Assembly (NCBI RefSeq): GCF_017562075.2
Contig: NC_054082.1
Location: 25,866,460 to 25,930,459, forward strand
Direction: 5' to 3'
Length of the DNA stretch: 64,000 nt
Origin: Anopheles merus
Taxonomy: Eukaryota > Arthropoda > Insecta > Diptera > Culicidae
A program made the translations under genes and the position numbers. Position 1 is the first letter of the stretch. Every line of letters begins with the position of its first letter. This document shows positions 23,400-35,238 of this stretch, one piece after another. Under the pieces are notes generated by a model that did no database searches, was not told where the DNA came from, and saw only the letters and a list, made by a program, of their open reading frames with translations.

Positions 23400-23666
23400 A
23401 CAAATCCACTAAACGATCACTATGCGGGTTCTAAACGACTCAAGCTCTCAACCTAAACGGAACATAGAAAGACTTCGTTTAGCAGACGGCAAACGACTCA
23501 TGCATTCTAAAAATAGCAAAAAGCTGGTGGCGCCATCTGTTTGTGGTATACCCAACCAGTGGAGCTTCCACGTTTGGAGAGCTTTTTCATTCCCTCTGTA
23601 CTATTGTATGGTTTCGCATTGAAGTTATACATCGCTAGACTCATAACGGCGATACGATTGTTTAAA
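23400..23666 (+). repeat. 270-bp direct repeat, copy 2
   Basis: Second copy of the repeat at 22833. It carries CTGGTGGCGCCATCTG (23524-23539), which resembles an insect CTCF core; copy 1 has a T for C in the same word. A partial third relative (CGCCATCTATTG...GTGGAGCTTTC) lies at about 23302-23340. Confidence 0.7.
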
Positions 23667-24330
23667 GCCAAATAGCCAGCTCGAACTTCACAGCTGATTT
23701 GGGGCTGTTTAACGAAAAATCGTTCCGATGTCTTACTTTGTGGGTGATTAAGACATGAAACGGTACTTGGTGGAACCATACAGCTTTTTAACAAGCATAA
23801 AGTACCCTTTGGAACTTTGTGGCTGATTAGTACTATCAGTGGGTTTTACGATGAAACTTTAAGGCTTTTTAAGAATGTGTACCAAACTTGTTGGATCTTT
23901 ATAGCTTTTTAATGCATGACATCGGTACAATATGGCTCTTGTCAAAGTGTCAAAGACAGACGCCGTCTCATGGTTTGTGCTCCAGGAAGATTAGTTGTTT
24001 GAAGTAATAATATTAAGTGAAGTGGTTTTGACTTAACTGTAAAGTATTTAAAATTCTGTGAACGTTATGAACATTTACAGTTCACAAATAAACATGCACA
24101 TACAGAAAACAAAAAAATGTGTTGTTTATTTCGATGATGACGTCTTGCTTGAAAATAAAACACAAATAAAAGTAATCCCCGGCATCCTGGCATAAGGAAG
24201 CTGCTTAGACACTATTTAGAAGGACCACCCGGAACTTTGATGCGATCTATCTACTGCATCGTTTGATAATATTACATAATTATTTTTTTGGGTTGAAAAA
24301 TAGCACATCAACTGGTGCAAGAAAAACTGT

Positions 24331-24648
24331 CATGTACCAATTGTTGAGTTATACTCATGCCTGCAAGTTTTTCTATCAGATAGCAAAAACACAGTTGTAT
24401 CATTTCGCATGGGAAATCGTACAAAGTTGACATTCTAAACCTTAGCTTTAAATTATTTAATTTGCTTGATTTGGAACATCGAGTTATCAAATTTTATAAT
24501 TCTAAATTCCTTTAAGCATTCCTCTTCATGTTAAAAATTAATTTGGTTAGATCAAACAATCGTAGCACATTTTTTAAACTAGCACAACAATTGGTATACA
24601 AGTAGTACATACAACATTTGGAACACATAGCACAACAATTGGTACATG
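24331..24648. repeat. Inverted repeat pair CATGTACCAATTGTTG
   Basis: CATGTACCAATTGTTG at 24331-24346 and its exact reverse complement at 24633-24648. A near copy of the right arm (CAACAATTGGTATA) lies at about 24585. Could be the arms of a degraded MITE. Confidence 0.4.
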
Positions 24649-25025
24649 GAAGAGGTTATGGCAAACGGCTATAACTTTTGTAAAAAGTCTCTAATTTACA
24701 AAATATAAAAGCAATAATGTAGCTAAGATGTGTGCCTATCTCCTTCATTTTTGTTTGTGAATTTTAATTCGGTAGTTTTGTCACAATTCTTGTTTTAGTT
24801 CAAACGCTGTACAAACTCATCCGTAATTGGTGCACCTATCCTATTTTACATTTTGTAATATTTTTTTAATAACACAATCTATCTTGTTATATCTATTTTG
24901 CTTTAGTATTTCTCCTTTCAATTTAATCGTACTATTTTTGCATATTTTCTTTTTATTTATTCTATTTTCATAATCAATTCAAACTTTACTAGCTTTTTGT
25001 ACTCTTTGCCTACTCTTTCCCCCCC

Positions 25026-25028
<3 letters not shown>

Positions 25029-25097
<69 letters not shown>
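25029..25097. repeat. (CA)n microsatellite
   Basis: About 34 uninterrupted CA units preceded by a run of C; the longest dinucleotide tract in the window. Confidence 0.95.
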
Positions 25098-25100
<3 letters not shown>

Positions 25101-28100
25101 CCGTTTCTCAACATAAAAAGGTTAAATTTAATCTCTGCCATATCATGCCCTCACATAAAGCGTGAAAATGAAAGCTTCGCATTATTCTGCTCCCATCCCA
25201 TCACACCTGCTTGCAAAGCACAAATTACGACCCATTTTGCTTGGAAATGGCAACCAGAACCGTAACCTCGAATAACATATGAACAGCTAATAATCGCTGT
25301 AGCACAGTGGCGGTGTGAACAAGAGCCCCCATTTCTCCACACTCCTGGGCTACACGTGGCACTGTACAGCCACCAATCCGTACCCATCGACTGCTCCACG
25401 CTGCAAAGCTTGGGAATGATTCTGCATATCACCACCGGTTGCCAATAGTAGCTAATGTTACAAGGGAAACGACAGCTTTTCTTGTTGCGGTGTGAAATTT
25501 CTACCATACACCATCGCCAACGCCGTCTTCCGAGACAAAACCCATTGAAAAGTTAATCCAGTTTCAATGCCATTTCAGTCAATGGTGGGTGCAACTGGGG
25601 TACGTGGGGTGGTAGTGCGAAGTGTGTCGACATTTTGCAGCTAACGATAAAGCCGCTCCTTCGCCTTCCAGTGTTCAACATGTTAAACTTTTATTATGCA
25701 CCCCTGCTAGATTATGAAAGCGTCGAGTTCAGGATCTCCCCTCAAAATGCCTCCTAACTTCAGCCTCCTCGTTAGAGTCGAGCCCTTCCCTGCGTAATCC
25801 TTTCTACTCTTTTTGCCCCAGCGAGCTGTTGAGTTTTCCGCATGCAGTTCAGCTGTTATGTTTCGCATGACTTGTGGTTTGAGTTGTTTGCCACACTGTG
25901 CCATTCCCAGCTCTGCATTGGTTTCAGGGCGCACGAGCAGACAGGTGTGTGGGCCAGAGCTTCAAGCGCCGTTCACGACATATGGCGATGAATATTTTGT
26001 TTAGAATAAATGTATCTCTCCCCACAGCACCACCATCACCTCAGCCCTCTCCACCTCGGCCTCAGCAGTGAGAATGTGTGCATTGGAAATTCAAGAGCAT
26101 ATTTACTATGCTCTCAACGCTTTGCCTCAATGCACCTCAGCAATCGGCGCGCCTTGGTTGTTTCATTCACATAGAATTGACTGTATCAACACGCTGGATT
26201 GCGTAAAGGGATAAACGAATGTCAATAGTGCATTTATTTGAGAACTCAACAGAGATTTCCACTATGAAACATTTATCCCCATTTAGGTTCCATCACAACT
26301 GTAAAGAATTGTTGCTTCAACATTCCTTATTACAAAACCTATTCAACTTTAAATTACATTAACAAAAAAAAAAATGTTATGAAATCACCACAAAGGCCCA
26401 TGAAAACGCTTTCCGCTGTCTTGCAAAGCCGTACAACGCTCGTTTGTGTAGTTTTCAGCGGCCAAGGTCCAAGGTCGGCACTGCGCTGATGAATCCACTT
26501 CGACAGCAGCCGTAACGTTTCTATTATCATCCACAAGCACAAGCGAACTGAAAATAAAAAGCACAATTCAACCCGGCAAAGGAACAAGCTTTTCAGGGCT
26601 TTCAAGCAAGAAAAATAGGCTCCGGAAAAACACACAACCGAGACGTAGAAATGAATGGTAACGCTCGCGCGAAGACAGACGCCTGTGCCAGCACACACCA
26701 ACGCTTTCAAATGGATAAAGTGCCTGCAATTTATCATTGCTCCAGTTTAGTTTGTTGTATTGTTTATTTTTATTCTCTTTGTACACTCACACACACAGAC
26801 ATACAAATAACACAAAACATGTACTATATAACGATTGGGATGGGGCTGCCGGAGCAATTGCAAAAGCTTTTTCTTTACCATAGGATAAGTGTTTTGTAAA
26901 AGATAAATTAGTAAAGAAATAAGATAAATGTGGTGCGTTTTTTTTGAAATGTGTATTTTCTTTTTTCTGCTTGATTATTTCACCATTTCCCGCTGCTGTC
27001 AGTTCATCTATTAAGACATCACTCAATTACGTAAAGTCTTTGTGTCTGTCTGTCTGTGTGCGTGCGTGCTTGTGTGTGCTATTTCCTTCATTTAGGGACA
27101 TAATTTATTCGCATCCCATCCCATCCAGCTCAATCCTGCCCTTTGTAAAGTTCTATTTTCCCGGCCACGTCAACGACACTTGACCGCCGCTCAATCGGAA
27201 ATCCATTCTATGACATTCAAACGTAGCGACGGATTTTGCACCAGTTCCGGCTCATTCTGTGTGCTTTTGCCTTGCGTTCCTCGCTTCACTCGAGGCCCAT
27301 GCCATGTCCATACCTCCGGAGGGGTCGGAAATGCCGAAACACAAAGCCGAAGACGTATTTTGTGATTTGGGAGAAATAAAAGGAAAGCAGCAAAGAACGA
27401 AACCAAAAAAAAAACTCAGTTCAGAACATGGAAACCTCGAGCTCGGAACATGGAAAAGGCAATCTGTGTCTGTGAGGCAAAAATGGGCAGGTTCGGGAAT
27501 CCGTTTCCACCCATCGGAAAGTGGAAATGTGCTACGGAGGGGAAAATTGCTTCTTGAAGCGCTTTTCCTGGACGCTCGAGCCCTTCCGAGCTCCTCCCTC
27601 TACTAACAACTTTTTTTGGTTTTTGGTGTGCAGACGGCGGGGCGGTAGCGGGGTTTCAGAGCAACTGAATACATGAACAAACAACCGAACGAAAGTTTGT
27701 GTACCGTTGAGGGGCTCGTTCCCTTGCTCCGCTCGCCGCTACCACCGCAGTAAATCGTAACGATTATTTTATCGACCAGCACCGGTACACTCTCTACACG
27801 CTGATTGTGCTACATTTTGTGTAAATTTTTCATTACCCCCATCTACCGGGAGTGGAAAAACCGGTCGCACCCCGGAGAACTCACAACGCACTTACACCGC
27901 AGAGGGAGAAAAGTCTAAACTTTTCATAACATTGCTTACGTCGCAATGAGCCACCGCTTTCCGGAAATGGTAATGAATGAAGGCAAGCCAAGTTGTACAA
28001 TTCTGCTGCTGCAGGCTCCTGCCACAACCGTAGTACCATGCCGTCTTCTCACGAAGACCCGGTTATTACCACACCACAAGATGTAACGGTACAGTTTACG

Positions 28101-28574
28101 ATTATGGGTGCTTGGTTGTATGCGCGTCATGCTGAGGATTAATTTGTGTCGATGTGCTTTGGTGGGCTCCGGACAATGTGCTTGACATGTCGTTAAAAAA
28201 AAGTTTGGCAAACTCTCCAGCCCACCGGCTTCGCTGCCGATGTGCGTACAGAGAAATAATGGGAACCCGGTAGAGCTTTGAATGCACAATGAAGCTGCAA
28301 GGATCGCCACATTGCTCGCAAAAAAAGCTCACTAAAGCTTCTCAAAAACGATCGCAACAGCCTGTTTGTGGAACGTCGGCAAGGCGTTCCGAAACGGTTC
28401 CTTTCACAGCTGCACAGTTTAAAGAAGCACAAACATGGGCGCAAACAAACCGTTCTTGTAGGGACACGTTCGCATGTGTTTGCTTTTAACGGGCACGGTG
28501 CAATGGTGTGAACAGCAAAGGGCCCGACCATCATTAATCAACATGCTTGGGCTGCTCTTGAATGAAGCGCCCAG

Positions 28575-28609
<35 letters not shown>

Positions 28610-28970
28610 CTCCGAAAGCGGAAAGGACTATTCCTGTATCCTGCGAGCGCACTGAAGCAAAACGGAGCGAATCGTAAGGTTGAGTGAGTCTGGAAAGCAA
28701 CAACTTTAAGGCAGCAGGAAACACGAATTGTTATTTTTGTGGGGCGAAACACGAGAGAGGTCTGTTGTATGTGCCTTTCGAATATTTTCATTACAAATGG
28801 CAATAATAACACCTTTTTCAAAACGAAACATACCAGGCGCCTCCATTACAATTTTTGTTTTTATAAGTTGCTCTTCAATTCAAAGTTCTAGGTTTGACTA
28901 GTTTTTAAGGAAAAGAAGAAAAACGTGGCCTTTACAATATGATATCTCTTGAGCGTGGAAGCAATAACTT

Positions 28971-29028
28971 TGTTGTAGAATTGCATGGAGACGCCCAATA
29001 ATTTTGTAAAATTGCATGGAGACGCCCA
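28971..29028 (+). repeat. 31-bp tandem duplication
   Basis: ATTGCATGGAGACGCCCA occurs twice at a 31-bp spacing (28980 and 29011) with similar T-rich lead sequence. Two copies only. Confidence 0.7.
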
Positions 29029-29929
29029 GTACGCTTTAAGCGGTTTGTACTAAAAAGTGTTTCAACAATATGAAAATGCTCTCCCAGCTGAATGTAACCG
29101 CATATCAGTGATTTAAAATCTTCAAAAACTCTTTCCACCCCAAAGTTTGTTTTTTCAGTAAAAACAAGAAAATAAAAAGAAAGTCCTATATCAGTTTTCA
29201 CTCACTGCGCTCTATCTGCTCCCTGCTCGTAATAGCTAGCCATACGTCAAACTGTCGAGGTCAGCAAAAGCAAAACAAATGCACGCAGCAAGCAATACAC
29301 ACAAACAACGATTCAAATCCATTTCCCTACGATCAGAGTATTCCGGCTCACCAGCACAGCGTCCATCATTCTTATCACGCAACGGGCTTCACTCACGCCA
29401 CAGCCTCACTCGCAGCGTGAGAGTGAGATGAATCAAGCCCGGCCTACCCTCACCCCATTCGCACACGACACAAACATTCATCCCAACGCCAACGCCTGCC
29501 AAAACGCTTGGCGATCAAAACAATGCTGTTTCCCCCCCGTTTGGCAACAGCATCATTCGAGCAGTTTGCGTGCCGCTTGGTGTGTTGGTGCGCTACGCAA
29601 ACGCTCCGAATGGAAGACAACGGAACGCTGTGGACAGGGAGCGATGGGACTGTTAACGCGCTCCTTTATGATAACGCTTCACCAGGTGGCAAAAAGAGAT
29701 TTCATCTCAACGGAGAGGATGTAATGAATTGGAGTGTGTGTGTATGTGCAACATCGTGCTTTGCCACTCTCGACCCGCTCTCTTTATCACGCTCACGCAT
29801 TATCTCGTGGAAAAAAGTGATTTTACCTTTGTTTGTCCATACACGGTGAACGTATGCACGGTGCAAAAGCTTAGACCGTCGGGAGCGACGTTTCGGCAAC
29901 AGAGCAACAAATTCGCTCACCCAATCGCT

Positions 29930-30720
29930 CTCCCACTTTCACTCTCCCGCTCTGTCTCTCTGCCTCTCTCTCAGCGATTCCAGATTTTCGCCCGAGTCGG
30001 CTCCATCAAGTGGTGGGCTCATGGTGTGCTTCGCGCGGTTAGGCTTAGTTTCAGGATCGACGCTGAGATAGAACGACCCATCGGAGGCGTTCGGAGTCGG
30101 AGCTGTTCGCATAACGCAGCCGTCTGGCCGTCAAAACCGTGGTGCACAGCTTGTGCGCGGAGTGAAGGTGGAGGGCGCAAGTGTCGCGGGCAACAAGGGG
30201 AAGTAAGAGAAGAAAGCGGAAAACAGTGAACCCGTTTGCCAGCCAGTGCAAAGGTGTGTAAAACCTGCTAATGGTTTAAACCGTTGCCCGATTGTGCTTG
30301 TCGGCCGAAGGTCTGCAACATTTTCCCGTCCGTCCGTTCCAACGCAACATCCTACCACGCCGAACAGCAGGCGTGGCGGCTGAAGCTAACTGTCGGAGCG
30401 CCCGGAAACTAGCCCTTCTAGGTCACTGAAATTAGGGAATTAGGTACGCACGGCTGTAAAACGCGTCTGAGTGTGGCCGTTTCCCTCTACGCCAGTTTAG
30501 CAGGAAACGACCTTAACGTTCGTACTCGTTTGGCACGTTAGTGCGAGGGGGGAACATTCGTTCAAGCGCGCCCTAGTGCATGGAAAATTGTGTCCAGGCA
30601 GAAAGGTGTCCGATTCTACCAGCTGTCTGTGTATGTGTGTGTGTTTGAAAATGTGAAAGTTGTGTGCGTTATCATTCGTGCTGTGCTGTGTCGGTTGACT
30701 TCACCCAGGAGGGTCCCAGG
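29930..30720 (+). promoter_or_regulatory. Candidate promoter / 5' UTR exon (CpG-rich island)
   Basis: This stretch is clearly more GC- and CpG-rich than its surroundings. A CT-rich tract (29.93-29.97 kb) is followed by sequence with the GTGTGTGTGAAAATGTGAAAGTTGTG flavour common in mosquito 5' UTRs, and there is a consensus-like plus-strand donor (GGGGAA|gtaaga) at 30203. The nearest supported plus-strand gene downstream is KChIP, 25 kb away, so it could be a distal KChIP promoter. No direct evidence links them. Confidence 0.3.
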
Positions 30721-31234
30721 AATGGGACGGTGCTGGGTACGCTGCAAATTTTAATCCCGTCACAAATCCCCCAAAGAACTCGAGAGGCACACGGCTGACA
30801 GGTTAACTAGGGTGGACAAGACAAGCAGATTATACACTTTTTGCGTACACATTTCGGAGGAGGGAGTTTGGGCACAAGTTTCTTCATTGTTAAGCAGATG
30901 CCTAGTTCATAAAATGAACTTTTAATAAGGAAGTACGTGTTTAGTTAAATAGAAAACTAAATTCAAATCTCGAACCATTCAATTATACACTTACACACAC
31001 TTGCACACACAAAGTCACACTAACCCACCCACTCTAAACGCTCTCCCCAAAAGGGGGGGGGGATGGAGGGCAGTAATAGTACTCAACCTTGTCCCTGAAG
31101 AAACTCCTCCCTGAAGACACCCTTACACACCCGTTCCCTTTTTCCCGAGGCTTGACCCGAGCTTCATCGCTTTTCAGTCTTATCGGCTTACCATTACTAG
31201 CAACCGTAGCCAAAATGGGAAAGCTACTACCTAC

Positions 31235-31372
31235 CTGTGCGGGACGGGGGTCCGGAGCGATATCAGCATCGTAAAAAAGAATAGTCAATGTACCGCCACA
31301 GCAGCAAACGCGTGGCGTCGCTGTCCACGGGGACACAGTTCCGCCGTTCCCCTGTAACGGCTTGATATCGCG
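31235..31372 (-). other. Candidate minus-strand exon (unassigned)
   Basis: Bounded by an unusually strong acceptor (CTCCCCCTTTTTCCCCCTTTTTAG) and a good donor (CAG|gtaggt). It is exactly 46 codons and open in one frame (RDIKPLQGNG...APDPRPAQ); a second donor (ATG|gtaagc) lies 43 bases further on. The frame is not recognisable as any family. A second frame ends in TGA after about 36 codons. Whether it codes is unclear. Confidence 0.25.
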
Positions 31373-32173
31373 CTAAAAAGGGGGAAAAAGGGGGAGTTTG
31401 CTTTCCTTCTGCCAGCTTATCGTACACACGTATCTTAGCTCAAGGATGTGGAGTGAAATGTGAAAGGAAATTAGTTCGTTCGTTTTTGGGGTGTAAATTG
31501 CTGAAAAATAATGTAATTTTGCTGCGTGTGACGATGGGAACGGGTGCAGTACACAAGTGAACCAACGGCCAGCCAGCAGCACGAGCTTTAATTTGGATAA
31601 AGTTTCATAAACGGAAAGCAAAAAACCTACCCCTTTTACCGTGTTCTTCACTTCCAACGCCGTGCGCCATTGTTTCCGTTCAAAAGTTTCCGTTCGCGTG
31701 TTTAATTTTACCTCTGCCTTGCAGTGTACAGTTACTGGTGCGTGAAAGTCCCTTCGCAGAGCGTGCTCTGTTAGTGGTTTGGGTTTGGTGCAAGGTGCGA
31801 GGTGTTTCAGCAGCTGTCTATAGAACTCCAGTCCAACCGTAGGCTTGAAAAAAACCCCCCCGTTTCGACCGCTCCTTTCCAGCGCCGTCTTCGTCAGCAT
31901 CGTCAGCCAGAGGTTACACCGATAAGCGAGGTAAGTCAATCCAATGGGGTGATACTTTAACCCATCCCTAACCCCTGTTTGTGTGTGTGTGCATAGGGTG
32001 GTGATGGTGAAAAGCTCACACGTTCAAGGATGCACCGAAGGTCCCGTGTGCCCGTGTGCGGTTACAGTCAGCTATCTATAAATAGATGGCACGCTGAAGC
32101 ATGTATGGAAGTCGTATCGTTAGTACCACGGATTGCACACATGTGTGTGTGTTTGAGGAGGTGAAAAGAGAAA

Positions 32174-32177
<4 letters not shown>

Positions 32178-32218
<41 letters not shown>
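32178..32218. repeat. (AG)n microsatellite
   Basis: About 20 AG units. Confidence 0.95.
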
Positions 32219-32219
<1 letters not shown>

Positions 32220-32691
32220 AAGAGCTCCCCAAAGCTACACTACCTGTGGACTGTGCCGGAGTTTTTTCGCGTAGTTTAAAGTTCCCACAGGCACAAGTAT
32301 AACGCACCAACGCGCGGTTGCTACATGGAGCTCACACTATGAAATGTACTGATTTAACTTACAGGGTCATATACGTATGTTTCTGTGAGCCATAATGGCA
32401 TGTAACATACATTATTTATTCCAATTGTATTTGTTTCAAAAACCATGCAGCAACAAAAAAAACCAACATGAAAAGCAATGAAAGCAATCATAGCTCAAGT
32501 GTAGATTTTTATCCATTTTACGACCCACCCACACCCACGCAAGCACAGAGGTGTTCTCCCACGTCGGATCCCACTCTCCCACAATTTGCACATACGACGT
32601 TCGACGGGGATTTGTTTCGCCAAACCGTTCGTCTCCGAGATATGGCATGGGTTGGTTTTTCCTCCATTGCTCCCATCCGTCACGAGACTGA

Positions 32692-32701
32692 GCTCTCTCT
32701 C

Positions 32702-32758
<57 letters not shown>
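32692..32758. repeat. Compound (CT)n-(CA)n microsatellite
   Basis: A CT tract with one interruption passes directly into a CA tract of about 10 units. Confidence 0.95.
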
Positions 32759-33159
32759 AACACTCTCTCTCTCTCTTTCTCTCTTTTTTATCATTCATAT
32801 CCACCTCGGAAACTCTCACCGTGGGGTGAAATGTAATCATCTCGCCGTCTTCTTGGTGTGTATCTGCTTGCGACCCGTTACGATGATGTTAGTAACGACG
32901 CGCCCCGACGGTATAGCTTCCTTCCGAGTTCCGAACGCGCGCGTGGAGGATGCGCCTGATGTTACACGCACACACACACACACACACATGCTCGGTGTGT
33001 TGGTACGCGTCTCGCGTAACACTTGTATTGGTGCCATCCCGTTATCAGTTCAGATCCACCCACAAACGCCTAGGGGCTGTCCGTGCGTTTGCTTGTGCGT
33101 GTTTGTGTGCGAGTGTGTCTTCCCTTTCTTGAGAAGGGAACGCTCAAGAGTGCTTTTTT

Positions 33160-33189
33160 GTTGTTGTTGCTGCTGCTGCTGCTGCTGCT
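33160..33189. repeat. (TTG)n(CTG)n trinucleotide repeat
   Basis: Three TTG units followed by about seven CTG units. Not inside any supported coding frame. Confidence 0.85.
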
Positions 33190-34310
33190 ACGAGTGATGG
33201 TGGTGGTGGTGGGGATGATGGTGATATTGGCTAGCAACTTCCCAAGGGATGTAAGAAACATCGCACACGAAAGGCAGAGGGGACAAGTGCCAGAGACAGT
33301 GGCAAGAAATTGTCTTCCCTCCTTTGCACATCGTCGCCGTGTTACAACCGAGCACGAGGGCACATCGATCGGATGAGATGGATTTTTCTTTTCAACTCAC
33401 ATACAAACACACACAAAATCGGGAAACACACTTGCATGCAAAATCGCTTCTCTGAGTGGAAGCATCAGTGAAGCAAAAAGAAAAAAGAAAATGTAGCAAA
33501 AACAAACTATCATTATTGTGCTTTATTTTACCATTTCTCATCATCATCGCCGCTTCGGCGAAAGTCACCATAAATCCCAATGCCCCCCCCCCCCCCTTCA
33601 CACTCTGCCACTAATTCGATTTTGAAGTACTCTCGAGCGATTACAATGAACAGTTTCACCCTCGAAAAAGTGGCAATACGCTCATTCGGGCCTCTTCCTC
33701 CCAACCGTTGGGGTTTGGTTTCCTGCCTTCCTTGAACGGGGCCAACGGTGGAAATTAAGCTGTACTTCTCCCTGCTGCCTGTTTCCGTTGGTGCAACTGT
33801 TTCCGATTCCACTCCGTGGACGTTCCCTTTGCCACGTTCTGTGATTTGCGCTGGGCAGGTTGAATGTTAAAATGTAAAATTCCACTTTTCGTGCCGTGGA
33901 CGGCGTTGCAGTCGCGTAGTTAATGATCGTTAGATAATGGGCACATCATTAAATCACGCCGCGGAAAATAGTGGAAAATGCACAGCACGATAGCGTGGAA
34001 TGGCACGAACAATTTTTAACACTAGTTTTCTGTCACAGCACACGCAAAGGGCTGTGTGTTTGTGTGTGTGGTGTGATGAATATTTCTATTTTATTTTCCC
34101 CCCTTTCATGGGATTGCTGGAATGAGATGCCGTGCATGCCAAAGTGCGCTTTTATGATGCTCTTTTTCTTGTTGATTGCATCAGGAATCATAGAAGATTT
34201 TGTAAAAATAAAATAGTTAAAATCACTGTCAGAGATTTGCTTTTGTTACGCTTTGGATCAATTTTCCATTGGCATTCGTAGTGCTGAACATAAGTATTGA
34301 GTATTTAGCC

Positions 34311-34509
34311 GGTCTCATGGTACAGTCGTCAACTCTTACGACTTAACAACATGCCCGTCATGGGTTCAAGCCCCAAATAGACCGTGCCGCCATACGTAGG
34401 ACTGACTATCCTACTATGGGGGGAAATCAATAAGTCAGTAAAAGCCAACCCCACAAGTGGGTTGGCAGGCCTTGACCGGCATCGGTTGTTGAGCCAAAGA
34501 AAAAAAAAA
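34311..34509 (+). mobile_element. tRNA-like SINE (SINE200-type), copy 2
   Basis: Plus-strand copy of the element at 21900. A-box-like TGGTACAGTCGTC at 34318-34330, B-box-like GGTTCAAGCC at 34363-34372, then the shared body (CCATACGTAGGACTGACTATCC) and a terminal A tract. It is 199 bp, with no obvious target-site duplication. Confidence 0.78.
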
Positions 34510-35206
34510 TTCAAAAAGATTGCGTTTCTTAATGGAGTTCCATTTTTCAGTTAATGTAAATTAAGCTGTATGCTTAAACGAAATTGTACAATTATTATTT
34601 TAAAATGTCCTATCCTATCAAAAACATACACTTTTCATCATCTGAAACTACTCCATAACATCCAAAGAAACACATAATACCGACTGTTCTTGCAAACTCA
34701 TTTTCAGCGCGTTAAACTGGTTACTTTTCCCTACGTAATCACTTCAAAAGAGAATCTATTTTTGACCTCCTTTACCCTGCTCCACTATCCAGCGCATCAT
34801 GCACTTGAAACCATCATTATGCTCAACGGGCTCGAGCTTTCGCACTTCGGGTTCCCCAACCCCGAAGGTCCGAGAATAGAGGGAATGGGAAAAATTAAAT
34901 TAAAAAACGTAGCACCTTTGCTGCTCCACACAACCCCCGGGATACAACGCACTCCCGCACCAAAAGCCGGTAAAGCCTGGGTGTTTATGATCGTTTCATA
35001 ACCTACCGCTCACGAACCGCTACCGCTACCTCGAAACGCCATAATCAATTGTCACCTTTGGAGCGTTCATTTTTTTTCTCTCTCTCTCTCTCGCTCTTTA
35101 CTTTGTTTTTCTTTACGACCACAGTGTCGTCGGTGGAATCCATCCACCTGCCCCGGCATGCCTGCGAGCAATGAACGCGAGCGTTTCCGGTTATGATGAC
35201 GGTAGA

Positions 35207-35238
<32 letters not shown>

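Larger units (their letters stand above)
23700..29900. other. Gene-poor stretch
   Basis: No supported gene. Contains AT-rich repeat-like sequence to about 25.0 kb (including a 16-bp inverted repeat), a long (CA)n tract, and a 31-bp tandem duplication near 28.97 kb. Frames over 100 codons lack domains or consistent splice signals. Confidence 0.5.

Noticed and set aside
30725..30765. Short MGRCW-type start as an acylated alternative KChIP N-terminus
   Set aside because: The frame stops after ten codons and the possible donor is weak; nothing links it to the KChIP exons.
34311..34380. Genuine tRNA gene
   Set aside because: A- and B-box-like words are present but there is no cloverleaf, and the sequence repeats at 21.9-22.1 kb as a SINE.
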